64,000 nucleotides of DNA from Orthonyx spaldingii. Lineage: Eukaryota; Chordata; Aves; Passeriformes; Orthonychidae. The stretch lies in contig VZTJ01001769.1 in the NCBI GenBank assembly GCA_013397795.1, positions 633,386-697,385 of the forward strand. Direction: 5' to 3'. Position 1 is the first letter of the stretch. Each line of letters begins with the position of its first letter. This document shows, in pieces, positions 38,520-51,185 of this stretch. The notes beneath the pieces were generated by a model that was not told the DNA's origin, did no database searches, and saw only the letters and a program-made list of their open reading frames with translations. The translations under genes and the position numbers were made by a program.

Positions 38520-39767
38520 AACCTAAAGGGCACAGCTATTTTCTTGGTCACCTCTAATTTCCTGTTCTGGCTCTAAGTATAGTGGGTCAGGTGCTTCCAA
38601 GCCCTCTGGAGCTCCAAGGGTCCTGGTGCAAGGGGCTTCTCTGCCTCCAGCTCTGGATGAGGTGAGTCAAGCCCACAAATTAAGAGACCTCCTTTCTTGG
38701 GTAGAAACACCTCTGAAGTGAAACAATCCAGGAAAGATCACCTAGAAAAAACACTGCTTCCACAAACCCCTACAGAAAAATATTTTGCTTTGTTTAGAAG
38801 GCCCTTCTCTGTTTGAACAGCCTTGGGTTTTCCACATAACTGCTGCGATGTACCAACAATTCCCTACCATGGCACTTAGCAAAACCTCTACTCTGAAGCT
38901 GTGAGGTGTCATCTGCAGCAGATGCACTGCTGTGCCCCAAGGGCTCCAGAGACATTCATTCAGTTTTGGAGGTAAATGTGTGACTAAGCACAGGTTAATG
39001 TTTTGAAAATTTGAGTTACAACAAAATTTTTCACAGAACTTTACTGCTATATGAAGTTCCAAATTTATTTTTTCTTTTTTTTTAAGCCTTGATTTTAGAT
39101 GAAAAAAACATGTGGAACTGTTTCAAAAGCCTGCAGGACAGAAGGTCTCATCTGCTGTCAACTCTGTTTGAAGGTTGTCTGTAGGTCGGACTCTCTTGTC
39201 TGACACCAGGCTTTTAGTAGGCAACCAGCATCACCATTTTCTTGCACTTATCACAGAAAGTTTCATACCATTATGGAGTTCCAGTCATTTAAGATATTGG
39301 TCTAAGGAAGACGCAATGTCTCAGCTAAATTTTTAACAGCTCAGTGAAATAGCCCCCAAAGTTTGAGTTGGATAAAAGTCATAGGAAATAAACAGTTACG
39401 GAGGCAGAAGGCCAAAACAAGATTTAAAAAGCTTTTGAACTCTATCCAGACAAGATCAGGGGAAATTAAAATGATTTTCTAAGAGCTGGATCCTGGCAGG
39501 TATATTTTAAAATTGTGTCTCCTGAAACCTTCTTCTGTGCTTCGATCTCTCACAGCTTTGATGTGAATATGACTAATGAGGTTTTGGAAAGAAAATCTTT
39601 AGGATTATAATCTACCTTCTTTCCTTATGTAACATTCCTATCACCTTGTATCTAAGTTCTTCACAAACACTGTTAAGCTTGTTCTGTCTCCCTCCCTTTC
39701 TTTACCCTCTGGGAGCTGAGAAAGTAGGCTTTCTCAATTTTCCATCAGGAGCTATGAAAATCTCCTT
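38520..39767. other. Non-coding sequence flanking the LTR insertion
   Basis: I looked here for retroviral internal sequence continuing from the LTR on the minus strand and saw none: no gag-like, protease or RT motifs, and the 106-codon minus frame 39062-38742 is unrecognised. It is treated as ordinary flank. Confidence 0.5.
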
Positions 39768-39772
39768 CTGGC
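39768..39772. repeat. Target-site duplication, left copy (CTGGC)
   Basis: CTGGC here is matched by CTGGC at 41416-41420. The two bracket a segment that starts TGT and ends ACA, as expected for retroviral integration, which typically duplicates 4-6 bp. Confidence 0.5.
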
Positions 39773-39783
39773 TGTACTAGTTT

Positions 39784-39808
39784 GGTTCGTAACCGGGCAG
39801 AAACACCA
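39784..39808 (-). other. tRNA-Val-derived primer-binding segment
   Basis: On the plus strand this reads as the 3' end of a tRNA-Val including CCA, ending ACCGGGCAGAAACACCA; on the minus strand it is the matching primer-binding site, 6 nt after the LTR end. Against the usual vertebrate tRNA-Val (AAC/CAC type, recalled) the match covers about 25 nt with two mismatches: one in the acceptor stem and one at T-loop position 58. A standard retroviral PBS covers only the last 18 nt. Immediately beyond it the match is lost. Confidence 0.65.
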
Positions 39809-40879
39809 ATTTTGTGTAGTGGTTTGAGTTCATTCACCTAAGTTTTTTGGCTAAACGCCAGCACACTTACCAGATTTTATTTAATTTTGCTGTGAGATAA
39901 GGATTAGGAGTAGGTAAAGCAGGCTCAAACTTTAAAGAGTATAAAGAAAGTTTATTAACAGACCTAAAAGGAAGGAAAAAACTTAAGAACCAGAACAAAA
40001 CTGTCAGAACACTTTTGCTCTTCCCACCTCTCCATTTTTCAATGACAGTACAAAAAAACAACACTTTGACTTTCAGTCAGTTTACCACTTCTAAATTAGT
40101 CTTTCTTCAGTCATTTAGGGAGAGGAGTTTTCTCCTGCTTTACCATGTTGACTTCTCCACAAGAAATATAGTTCTTATGGTTTTCAGCTTCACAACTAGC
40201 AGCCGCCCAGGAGAAAAAGATCTCTGCTTGTTGTGGAACGTCCCTCCCACACCAGTAGCTTTCCCACTGCTACTACGGTGGGTTATGACAGTTCATGGGG
40301 TGTTTTTTTAAGGATGAGTTGTTCTACTACTGCCGCAAAGAAATCCCCTTCTTTTATGACTGGCAATGTAAATTTCCTTTGACCATTCCCCGGGGCAAGG
40401 GATCTGGAGTACAGTTTCTTCTCTTCTCTGCTCAAATTTCTCATCAGGCTGCAATTATTTCAATATCTACTTATCTTCACACAGGTGCCTTGATTCACTG
40501 GCTGCACTGGCTGCAGGTAGAACGTCACATCCCCCCTTAGACCATTTGTCATATATTACAGGGAATATTTTAGCTTGGTCTCAATCATGGTTTCACAGAA
40601 GAATTTTCAGCTTTTACTTTGTAGCACTCCTCATGCTCCTTCCCTCTAAGCTTCAGCTCTGCTTCTCTCACTGACTTTGAGTCTCTATGCTGTGTTTTTG
40701 TAAGTGTCCTCACTCTTCTTCTATCTGTGCAAGAGCAGATCAGTTTCTGCAAGTTTTATCTGGGTAACGAAAGGGTTAATTTCTTTCTCGGGCCTCTGCG
40801 ACAGTCCCATGATTTTTCCCGGGTTGTTTAAAAAGTCTGAGCCGGGCTGCAGAAGCAGTTAAGAGTCTCAATAGCCTCG

Positions 40880-41010
40880 CTCTGCGAAGCTGGCCTGGCC
40901 TGGGGGGAGCCGGCCTGGCCTCTGCCCGGCCCAGAGCAAGGGCTGGGCTCTGCGAAGTTGACCCGGCCTGGAGGGAGCCGGCCCGGAGGGAGCCGGCCCG
41001 GCACTGCCCG
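40880..41010. repeat. 68-bp imperfect tandem duplication in the LTR core
   Basis: CTCTGCGAAG recurs at 40880 and 40948, each followed by similar GC-rich sequence with GGGAGCCGGCC blocks, the second of which is itself repeated. LTR promoter-enhancer regions often carry such direct repeats. Confidence 0.6.
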
Positions 41011-41129
41011 CTGTAGTTAAAATGTTTTGCCCAGCAGCCGGAGATCTCAGGCCGGGTCCTCCCCCACGTTCAGCTGCACTAGTGCTGCAAACTCCCTTCC
41101 AAACCTCCCCCCCCTCCCCGCTCTGAGGA

Positions 41130-41151
41130 GGGGAGGGAGGGGGGGAAAGGG
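41130..41151 (+). other. Potential G-quadruplex
   Basis: Four runs of three or more Gs with loops of 1-3 nt, lying opposite a C-rich stretch just upstream (41105-41120), so either a quadruplex or a hairpin could form. It lies inside the LTR. Confidence 0.45.
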
Positions 41152-41415
41152 CAAGGGCCCAGCCTTACCAGAGAGAGAAGCACAGGACTTGCTTCTCTGG
41201 CAGCAACAGGACAGGAAAAGAGGGTTTTTTCTCAGGTGTATCTCTCTTAAATATGGTTTTTTCCCTGGAGGCGGAACAACTTTTAATTGGATTATACACC
41301 CATCAATACTCAAAACTAGCTGGTCACTGGCTCTGTTTCCCAGGAAGCAAGGTGCACTACTTCCTGCACCATAGGTCACTTGAAAGACTGACCCTTCCTG
41401 GGTAAACCCACGACA

Positions 41416-41420
41416 CTGGC
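41416..41420. repeat. Target-site duplication, right copy (CTGGC)
   Basis: Matches the left copy at 39768-39772 and directly abuts the LTR's TG end (CA on the plus strand). Confidence 0.5.
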
Positions 41421-41454
41421 AAAGGTTAAGCCTCTGTCTGTTGTCTGCAGCCAC

Positions 41455-42335
41455 CCTCACTTACAGAAAGCTTTTCTCCTCTCCCCTTCCTGGTTTTGGC
41501 TATGGTGGGAAAGTTTGACTTCTTGTCTAAGCCTTTCCTCATTCCATTTCCCATTCTTTATCCTCTACACAACACTGTAGCTGATACTTCTTTTCACCTC
41601 AACCCTGCTCGCCATATCTTATCCCTGCAATTCCTCTCCATCAGCCTTTCCCTCTAATTTTAGCTCTGGATTTTCTTGGTTCATTTCAGCTGAATCTTTC
41701 ATCTGAGATGTCAGCCTCAGTATCAATGATCTTTCTTGGTTTGCAGCTTCATGTGTTGTTTCTTCATGCTTTTACCACACTTGTAGCTCCATCATGACTT
41801 GTCTTGACCATGGAAAGGACCATCCACTTTACTTCCTCTTAGCCAAACACAACTCTCAGCCAAACACTGATGCTTCCCCTGCTCTTACAGCCCATCTACC
41901 TGCTGCAGATGCTTCACTTCATGACACAAACTCTACAACCTTTCCATAGCTTACTCCTCAGCAACTTAGTCTCTTCTGACTCCTCTTTCAGAGTAAGTCT
42001 TATCTTAGGAAAAAAAAAAAAAGAAAAAAATAATCTTGACTCTGCTTCTCCAACCCCTGCTTTCTCATTATCCTCTCCTTTTCCCCTTCAGCTTTATTGA
42101 ATATGCTTCCTGCAGTCAACATCAGAAGTCCTTTCCTCCATTTCTCCCCTCTACTCTTTCCAATACCTCTTCTAGTAGTCCACAAAAAAAAAAAANNNNN
42201 NNNNNNNNNNNNNNNNNNNNNNNNNNNNNNNNNNNNNNNNNNNNNNNNNNNNNNNNNNNNNNNNNNNNNNNNNNNNNNNNNNNNNNNNAAAAAAAAAAAA
42301 AAGAACCTTAGCAATCTCATAATTGTATAATATTT
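41455..42335. other. Pyrimidine-rich stretch, gene-free
   Basis: Strongly C/T-rich on the plus strand with few purine runs, giving several spurious plus-strand frames. Its composition resembles the body of T/C-rich LINEs, but I cannot align it confidently. It ends in a poly-A tract and gap. Confidence 0.4.
42184..42302 (+). other. Assembly gap (Ns 42196-42288) inside a poly-A tract
   Basis: Twelve As precede and fourteen As follow 93 Ns, so the unresolved sequence is probably a long A-rich tract. Its true length is unknown. Confidence 0.85.
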
Positions 42336-42339
42336 CACC

Positions 42340-42510
42340 CTTCTGGCTCTCTCAGGTGACTTCAACATACCTAAAATCTTATTCTTCCTTAGATTTTATG
42401 TCTCTCATCTCCTCAGTCTTCCACCTTTCTCTCTAGAAACTTCTCATGTTTGATAAACTTCAAATCTCTGATATTATTCCTCAGATCACCTTATTTCCTG
42501 CTTCTTCCAA
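42340..42510 (+). mobile_element. Possible LINE endonuclease remnant
   Basis: A single plus-strand frame reads SGDFNIPK (GDFN at 42355-42366) and, 42 codons after the start of GDFN, SSDHLIS (SDH at 42481-42489). GDFN and SDH are hallmark motifs of the AP-endonuclease domain of non-LTR retrotransposons, normally about 60-75 residues apart. Three stops lie between them, so the copy is dead. The shorter spacing could reflect a deletion, or the match could be partly chance. The clade (L2-like or CR1-like) is undetermined. Confidence 0.35.
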
Positions 42511-42519
42511 GTATACTTT

Positions 42520-45500
42520 GGTAATCCCAGCCACATCAATTTTTGTGGTATTTTATGTTGTTTCTCAAAACAATCTGAGGTGCAGATTTTTACTATTATC
42601 ATCATTGGTATTGCTGTGTTGGCGCTTTAATATAAATTAAACTCTTTTGGTAATCCACATTCAGATTGATTTTCTGTGGTAATACAAGAATGATATAATT
42701 TAACTAAACCAGAAGTAATAGTTCTCTTAAATTCTCTTTTTCTCATTCTTCTTCTAATCATTGTCCACACAGACAATACTCTGGATGCACAGAATTCCTT
42801 CATTAAATCCAAAATCTAGTTTATGGCTCTTTGCTTTCTGTGTGTCTATTTTTCTACCTTGTATATGTCTTGATCTCTGGAAATACCTCATCCCTTGTAC
42901 AAATATCTCACTACCATATTAAGGTCTTGCTCCTCTTTGATCTTTCCATGGCACTGGGAGTACTCCTGGAATGCTTGGCAGTTAATAGCTGATCATTGAT
43001 TTAAGTGGGAAGTGAGAAATGTGAATATTTTATTGGATCTGGGCCATGGTCCCCCCTTAGGGAGCTTTTATCCACATAAACTTAGAGCATCTGTGTAGAA
43101 TGTAAAGGTATGTGGCTCTGCTTGAGATATCTACAAGTACAGACTGACAATGTCTAATTTCATATTACACGAATAGACAAGGAGAAGTCAAGTCAATTCT
43201 GCTCTCTCAAGAGTTTCACTTCATCTTTGGACTAGAACAAACACCAGACTTCCTCCCTTGCCCCAGGGTGGCACAGAGTGTTGCCATCCCTCTGGCTCTG
43301 GAAAACTCCTAACCAGTCAGTGCTGTCACTCCATGGAGCAGTCTCCCGTGGCTCCTGCTTTGGGGCCTACTCATGCCCAGGGCAGAGTGTGCAGATTAGA
43401 GGAGCCAACGGTCTATTTCTCAGGCACCCTGGAGCTGAGTGATAAGATTTCACACTGTACCTGTTAGACACCCTAAATTCATCAGAAAATACAGCATCTC
43501 CAGCAGTACAAAATACTATTTGCATGCTGGGTGAGAGGCTGGAAGATGGTGAGATTTCACTCTGCAGTTTACTGGAGAGTGACCTGACCATCAGGCTGTA
43601 GCCTAGCTTTGACTATGTGGGTATGAAAGCACTGCCCATCATTGCTCAAAATCAAATTGTGTCACTGTGCAAAAAGCAACTTAAGGTACTTAAAACTTAA
43701 AGCCTTGCTCACAAGTAAATAGCCATGAAAATAACAGGAAAGAAGGATCTTGACTTGGTAGCCCACTAAAATTGTGGGGATTAAGGGAAAGGAAATATTT
43801 GTTTACCATGTAATGGCCTCAGGCAAAAAGCCCAAGCTGAAATGTTATGAGTCTTTCAGTCCTTCATGAGGACATGAAGACCTAAAGGCGTGGGACCAAT
43901 AGGTACTTTTGGTTGGAAGAGTCAGGGTCGAAGGGCATTTCTGTCTGGGGAAGCTTGTGCAGAGAAGGCAATTTACAGCACCCAGGAAGACCCAATGCTC
44001 ACTTCCCTTGGGAACACTCACCCCAAACTAGGAGAAAATATAGGAAAGGCAGCTTACTCTGATGCTGAAGCAAGCTATCAAGCATGTGGTACACTCTCTA
44101 CATAGGTCTGTGCAACACAATGGAGAGCAGTGCAGGGACACCCAGGACAGTAGCAGGACTAGATTGGCCAAACTGAAGAAGTAACTACATAAAAAAAAGT
44201 TCCAGTAGACATGCTCTGAAGGTGGAAATTGCATGGACAAAACTTCAAGAAGAATCAGTTAATACAAGACAAGCAACAGTATTTCATCTGACCTCGCTGT
44301 TTCTCCGGGTTTGTTTTTATTTTACAGCTGGAGACATCTTTCATAAAATCCCTTCTCACAACATATACCAGATTTCCAGCATCCTATACATATGGTTAGT
44401 TCTGGCAGGATGTCAACCGGATTCTAGGGGTAATAATTTCACATAAAAACAAAAAGAGTGATCCGATGTGTGAATATATTTGTGACATTATTTAGAGATT
44501 ACCATGACATTTCACCACCAATTCCAGATTCATATGTGTCATGTTTTCTCTTTGCCATTTAGGACTGGTATTCCCCAATTTAGCACTACCACTGAAAAAA
44601 AACCAAAAAAAACCAAAAAAACCAACAAACCAAACAAACAAACAAACAAAAAGGCAAGAGCCACTCCCCTCCCCCACTTTAGAGGGAGAAAAAAGGCAGA
44701 GATCCCAGGCTGAAATAAGAACAATTTACTGGAAACAGCAATGAGATAAGAAAATGAACAGTAACAGCAACATACTAGTAAAAAAATGTACGATAAAGGG
44801 TGATTTACATGCAAAGCACTCACCAAGCCAGGGATGATGGGAAAAAATGTTGGACAGACCCTTTGCCCATCACTCTTTCCAATGACTGTAAAGGAATGCC
44901 CTTTCCTCCTGGAAGCAAAGGAGTCCTTTTTCCCTCAGCTCATGGCAATGACTTAAGATGGTATGGAATAACATTAGAGTCTTGGCCACATCCACACAGC
45001 TCCAGGCTTTGCCCCCTCGTGGCTGCTACAAAAGATTAACCTGTTTTCAGCCAAAACCAGACACTCTTTCTTTTAATCTTTTATATCTGACTATTATTCT
45101 GCCAGCTTTGTCACTGCCTTATTGTACAATAAAAACATTTTATATTTCAATTGTTGTATAACAACATTCAACATTATTTATTTATTTCTTTGTGGGATTT
45201 TTTTTTCTACATGGAAGTGATAAAAAGTTTAAACATTAAAGAAAACCAGACAAACTCCTACTCCGTGTTTCACTGCTGAGAGTGGATTTTTGCAGTGGTA
45301 AATATATTAGAAGCACTTGTCATTCTTTAGGTACTGGATTTTCTGTAATTCTATGCCATGTGGTGAAACTTTACTGATGACCTGGAATCACCAAGAGCTG
45401 AGGTTTCAAAAGTGTGTGCCTTCAGTTACACATTTCAGGACTTAGGTGACTATCTCAGATAGCTTGGTCCCTTGAGCATCAGAGCTGTAAATGAAGTCTG

Positions 45501-48500
45501 TAAGACTTTTTGATAGTCATCACCTCGGAAATCCTTGCATCATTTAGACTTCAAATGTCATGTTACACTCTAATTTAAAAAAATAGTATAGAAACAAAAC
45601 TTACTTCTGTGACAGAACTATATTCATTCTCAGGAAGTCTTCCCGGAGAAAGATTCAGAGTTCATAAACCATGGTTCTACAAGGGATGGATGAGATCCCA
45701 AAATCCCTTTACATATGCAGAGGAGAAACCACTTTATTCCATTCTTATATTTTAAAAATGGAGATTTTTTTCTTCATCTCAGAAAGTGTGGTAACTCATC
45801 TCTTTCTCTCCAGGTCCTTTGTAATTCTGCAAAAACGAGAGAAAAGGAACAGGAGAAGCAGAGATTGGAAAGAATCTATCCTGAGAGGAGGGCAGAAGGG
45901 TAGGAGGTAAGACCAGGCAGGTATGACTTGTTTACTCTCTTGCATACTAATCAGCTGCAAATTCAAGAAGACACACAGAAATGAAAAATCCTAGTGAAAA
46001 TGCTATCAATAGATTACCTCAGAAAGTAAATTTGCAACTGTTTTCAATAAACAGGACCATGAAGTATCAGATATATGAGACCTTCTTGGTTGCTGCAGAG
46101 AAGGCTAAGCACCCACATTCTACACAGCAATGCACACTACCAACTACATTTGATTGACAAACCCCCCTAGTAGAGTGAGAATATCATGTCACTTAAATGT
46201 TCACAGCAACCTTTTCAAAAAGGGCAATATAAATAATTGTGGGAAAGAATAGACACATGGATAGACAGACAGGTGAATGTTTCATGTCTATAGAATTAAT
46301 TACAAATTTGGATAAAGAAGCATTACTTGTACAGGTGACTTCATACTCTTCAAGCCAGCCTGTCAGATGAAGAAAACCTTTCCTTACTGCTTGCTAAAAA
46401 ACTCCCACTAAACCAATTAACCAAACAAACAGAATAACCCCACATTTTAATTATTCCTTCAGGAACACACAAAACCAGCTTCTGATTAGAGGCAAGGCAA
46501 ATGCAGCTAAGCAATGTGTATAATATGAAAAAAAAAATGTACCTCTCTTTATGTTGACATAAGTAACTGCCTATTAACTAGGACAGCAATGTATTCTGGA
46601 AAAAATGAGGCAGAATCGCTTATACAACAAACTTGATGAAATGAGCCACAGGTGAGATAGAAGAAATCAAAATCCAAGCAGTGAATATAATATTTAATGC
46701 TCAAATTTACACCTTACACTGTTGGAAAAATCATTACAGTTATTAGCGTGAAAAGCCCAAAGAAGACAATGACAGCAAGATGACATGTGACCCTCATGAG
46801 TTCCATACTGAGGTTTGCATTTTAATGCTTCAGAACACACACTTGCTTGAGTCCCAAGGAATCTATGCACTGGGAATGGAGTTTTATGTGATGAAAGACA
46901 AGTAGACCAGTCATGGTTTATGAAGAAGCGCAGGGAGCAGAAAGGCATTTCGTGGAGATCTGATAAAAGCCTCCACTTTAAATCCTTCCAATTCAATGGA
47001 GCAGTGAAAGTCCCTTGGCTGGTGTCAGCAAAGAGTTGCTGGTGCTGAGGAAGTCAAGTAGCCATTCATGCCTGTGGCGTGGGAGAAGTTGTATGAAGGA
47101 TGAGAAAAGCCCTCCCAAGCACCCTGAACCCAGGCAGTAATTATGCCAGGCATTTGACCTACTGAAACCACTGTTAACCTCTAACAGAGGCACAGTTGTA
47201 CAGCCAAACATTCACAATCTTAGTCATGTTTAAACAGCTTCCAGTGGAGATGACACAGGTCTATTAGAGGAATTTGCATATTCCCTCAGGAATTGATGGG
47301 ATTCTTTCAAGTCTTTATCCTCAGCCTTGGCTGCCAACTTCATCTTTACAGTTCTTATCCTTTATTTCCCCTGAGAACCCAATAAATGGAACATTGTCCC
47401 CAGAGATATGATTTTTCCTACCAGAGGAAATATGGCTTAGCGAGGGTTGACTGGCTTATGCTGCAAGTTTCCTGAATGGTTGATTTAAATACGTATATTT
47501 AAAAACTTGGCCATGAATCTTAGTTTGGGGTAGAAAGGAAACACTGTTCTCCATCTTTTCTTTTAAGAAAAATAGTAAATGCTATACAAAATGCATCATC
47601 AATCCTGAAGAGCTGATCCATCACCTTCTCTTTCCTTTACCATTTCTTTGTGCAACTCCTTGTATATGATCCAGAGATGCTGAGAGAATAAAATTGTCCT
47701 TCCTCACACAGGAACCAATCCTGTCAGGCCAGGCATTCTCTCTGGCTCTGAAGCTTCCTGATGCCACTGAAATCAACAGAGTTATTATCATTTGCAGCAA
47801 TGGCAGGCAGTGTCAGGTCCTTCCCTTCCTTGGCAGTCTGCAGCTCTGGCTCAAAACCATAAAAAAAATGGCTTATCCTATGGGCAGTGAACTAGCACTG
47901 CTACTGGACCTGTGAGCAGTGGGACCAGCTGGAACACAGACAGGCTGGAAAAAAATAATGCAGGGACTCCCCCCACCCTGTTCCCTCCCTCTCTCACACA
48001 CATATACCAGAAAAAGGTGACAAAGGCATTGTTGTCAATCTGTTGATTGGATCATTTTTAATTCTTAAGAGCCGAAACCACTAGAACAAGCTATTTGAAA
48101 TCAAAAAGGATCCATAAAGCTTTTACAGGATTTTTATTTTTGTTAAGTTATTGCTCTATCATCACTGAATAACTTCACTGTATTCAGCTGAAATCAGTGG
48201 AATTATAGCAGCATGAAATGAAAGTCAGCTGGTGGTGAATCAAATCTTTCAGGGATAAAGTTCAAAACCAGGCTGTAGAAGATACCACATATCTGACTTA
48301 ACAGGAGTGGACCAGAGGCAGAAGTAAACACAGTCCTTGCAATTTTCTAGGTGAAGACACAATGATAACTGTGGTAGAAGTTTGTTCTTCTCCACTTCAT
48401 ACTCAGTATTTTATAGCAAAAAGAAGTTAATTAAATTAGTCACTAACTATGTTCCTAGGATTTTTTGAAAGTAAGTTCTGTTTATAACCTTTACCTGACA

Positions 48501-51180
48501 TCAGAGATCTTTTAAGGTGTTTCAAACAAGGTTTTAAGTAGGTAGACTGATTTTGCTCCTTCCGCTTCTCAGGCTTCAGCACTCTGTTATTTTGGCAACA
48601 TATTTATTTTCTTGTAGAATTCAGGCAAATGCTGTTCACAAAAAGCATAGTGGAAATTAACACCCCTTATGTACATTTCCATAAAACCAAGCTTATTCTA
48701 TATCATTTACTTGATCCTATATGTTTTGACTAGTCTTTGTCAGTTACCTGAATTGTGCCCATGGTGCACACAAGTAGTCAGAGTCACATTTTTCCTGCAA
48801 TACTGCATTGCATTCAGAGTAATCTTGTGTCCAGTTCCCCAAAGACATCTTTATGATGTTTTAATTAAATCCTGACCCCACAGCCGTGAGGTGTTGATGA
48901 GGAGTTCTGTTATGCAATAGAAGAAGAGTTATGACTGTGGCACTGTGGGAGCAACAGCACCAGAACATCAGCTGTACTTTGGCAGCCAAATGCAGGTTCT
49001 AGGGGAAAAAATGTGGAAAGGCTATCACATAAGAACTCCACTTTTTAAATGACCAGCCCTACAAATGACTAGCCTGTGAAGCCATGGTGAATGGGCTTCT
49101 CCTAAGTGTTCTCCTGAGAGTGGGGGTTTAACCTAACCATTGCCAACCCAACTCCTTCCTCTAGCAGGGTCAGTTTTTTTGCTCCTACAGTTTCTTTCAT
49201 ACAAGCCAAGCAGTACCACTGAACGTCTCAAGTGTTGGTGGAAAATTGATGGGTTATACCTATTCCTTATCTCAATATTTAACCAAAGCCTGCTACTATC
49301 CTTGTTCCCACTCTTTCTCTGCAACTGTGGGGTATACAGCACTGAAGGCAGAGATCATGCAGGCAGAGCTGCACTAACTTTAAACCAGACGGCTTGTATA
49401 CCCCTAATGGGTGAAGTTGATATAGCATGGATCTGTGTGAGCTACTTCAGTCTAAGGTGCAATCCATGCCTTGCTGCATTTTGTTGCAATTGCACTGAGC
49501 ATCACTAGAGCTTGGTATTGTAAAACCAGTTTATCTGTGCTACCTACAGTAGTAAGGTAAATTACTACTAATGAATGTGGTATGTTGTTTAGGGACATAA
49601 TTTAGGGGTGGACATGGCAGTGTTGAGTTTATATTTGCACTCAATGCCCTTAAGGCTTTTCCCAACATAAGTGACTCTATCTTGTGATTCTATATCACAC
49701 AGAAGTCATTGAGGCATAAACCGGTCTTCACATTTCTCTACATGCCCCTCATCACCACCATAAAAAAGCCTATTTCTCACTGTGTCTTGTAGTGCTGAAG
49801 CATCCTCAGCAATTTATCTGCCCTGGAAGATGTGGTATTTGGATGCAATGGCAAGCAGACCCCAGCTAGAGACTGACAAAAGATCTGAGTTCAGCAACAA
49901 AATCTTCAGAACAAGGAAAGAAGGTCCTGATATCATGGGCTGGGATTTTACAAAAGGCACCGAACAATTTATGAATGCTAAATTTCATTGTGTCCTGTGA
50001 GAAAAGCACCAGGAAGGAAAGAACTTGGTAAAATGTCAAGCATGAGTAGAGACCTGATAAGACTCCTTCTATAAAATTAATTTGGAATAACTTTGGGTTT
50101 CATTTCAGTGGAGAGAGAAGATTAGGGTCAGGGTTTTTTATCTCTTCTTCTAAAGTGATGCTGTGATTCCTTCTTACATTTCTATAATAAACTTATATGA
50201 ATTACAATCAAATAATCACCTGCAGGATTCAATTTTATTGCCTAAGTCAAATGCATCATTTTTACTCCTATTTAGGAATGTATTACAGCCATGTATAATA
50301 GTACAGACCCTCTTAAAAAAAAAAAAAGAAAAAAGAGGGCAGTCATTTAATTTAACAGCAAGGCTTTTTTTTCCATCAGAAGGCTAGATAAACCACCATT
50401 TTCAAGATTAGTCCTAATTACAGCATATGGCACAAAAAATTCTATAAATACTGATGTGTATGCTGAGCTTTGGATGTTGCTATCTCCCATTGGCTATATG
50501 TACCTCAAAAAAAAGAATCTAGTAGTAACTCTGGAAGAGGAATTGAAACATTATCACACCTCAGGCACAATTCTTTCTCATTTCCTAGGACTTTTATCCA
50601 GGAAGTGAGTTCCAGTTTGATACTCTTTATACTTAAGAGGGTTCAACCTCACAGCTCCCACTTCTGAGGAAAGACACTTAGCCATCTTATCTAATATTAA
50701 GTTTATAAGCAGGCCTATGTTATGGAGGCCAGAATGTCACTTAGGTATGAAGTGTCTTTTGAGATGAAGCTGCACTCGTGAACTTCACCACTGACACTGA
50801 CATAGTCATCATATGTATCCTCTTCATGAACAGAATAGAGAAAATAGGGAGAAAAATGAATGGAAAAAGTGAATGAGGTTTAATTTTTACCCCTTCTGGA
50901 AAGTTTTCTCCCTTAATTTTTCATCACATATATCAAGACAGTTTGAAGGAAGAAACACAAAGTAATGTTTTATATCACCATGTAAGATAAAAACCCTTAA
51001 GAGATAGTTTGAAGAGTTGAGGCAGTGTGCAGTTCCCTTGCTTCTGGCTCTCAGGCTCAAATCAAGTTCACAATGGTCAAAGCTTGTACCCTTGTGAGGT
51101 GCTCTAAGTGAAGGGCCTGACTACCTCTAGGTCCAGCTGGGAAGGTGTCACCTTTTGCATGTGAGAAAAGTCTACTGTAA
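42520..51180. other. Non-coding unique sequence
   Basis: No supported gene. It holds an A/C-rich simple repeat at 44595-44653 and long AT-rich stretches. Frames of up to 122 codons (49140-49508) have no recognisable domain, and most have rivals on the opposite strand. Confidence 0.55.
44595..44653. repeat. A-rich (AAAACC)n/(AAAC)n simple repeat
   Basis: Runs of six to eight As separated by CC pass into AAAC units. Ordinary low-complexity sequence that produces spurious hydrophobic frames on the minus strand. Confidence 0.85.
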
Positions 51181-51185
51181 CATCT

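Larger units (their letters stand above)
39815..41415 (-). mobile_element. Endogenous retrovirus LTR (single, about 1.6 kb)
   Basis: Read on the minus strand it begins TGTCGTGGGTTTA and ends TCAAACCACTACA, imperfect inverted ends typical of avian ERV LTRs. A polyadenylation signal (AATAAA on the minus strand, 39951-39956) lies near the downstream end, and ATATTTAAGAGAG at about 41250 is TATA-like. A tRNA-Val-type primer-binding segment follows the LTR. No second LTR and no gag, pol or env sequence is visible, so this is not a provirus with coding capacity. The LTR is long and has a GC-rich core (40830-41160) with an internal duplication. I do not assign a named family. Confidence 0.7.

Noticed and set aside
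38742..39062. Minus-strand 106-codon frame as possible retroviral internal sequence downstream of the LTR
   Set aside because: No gag, protease or RT motif, and the 5-bp repeat suggests the insertion ends at 39773.
42000..42368. Frames of 91-122 codons crossing the 42196 gap
   Set aside because: They translate Ns and poly-A or poly-T and are artefacts.
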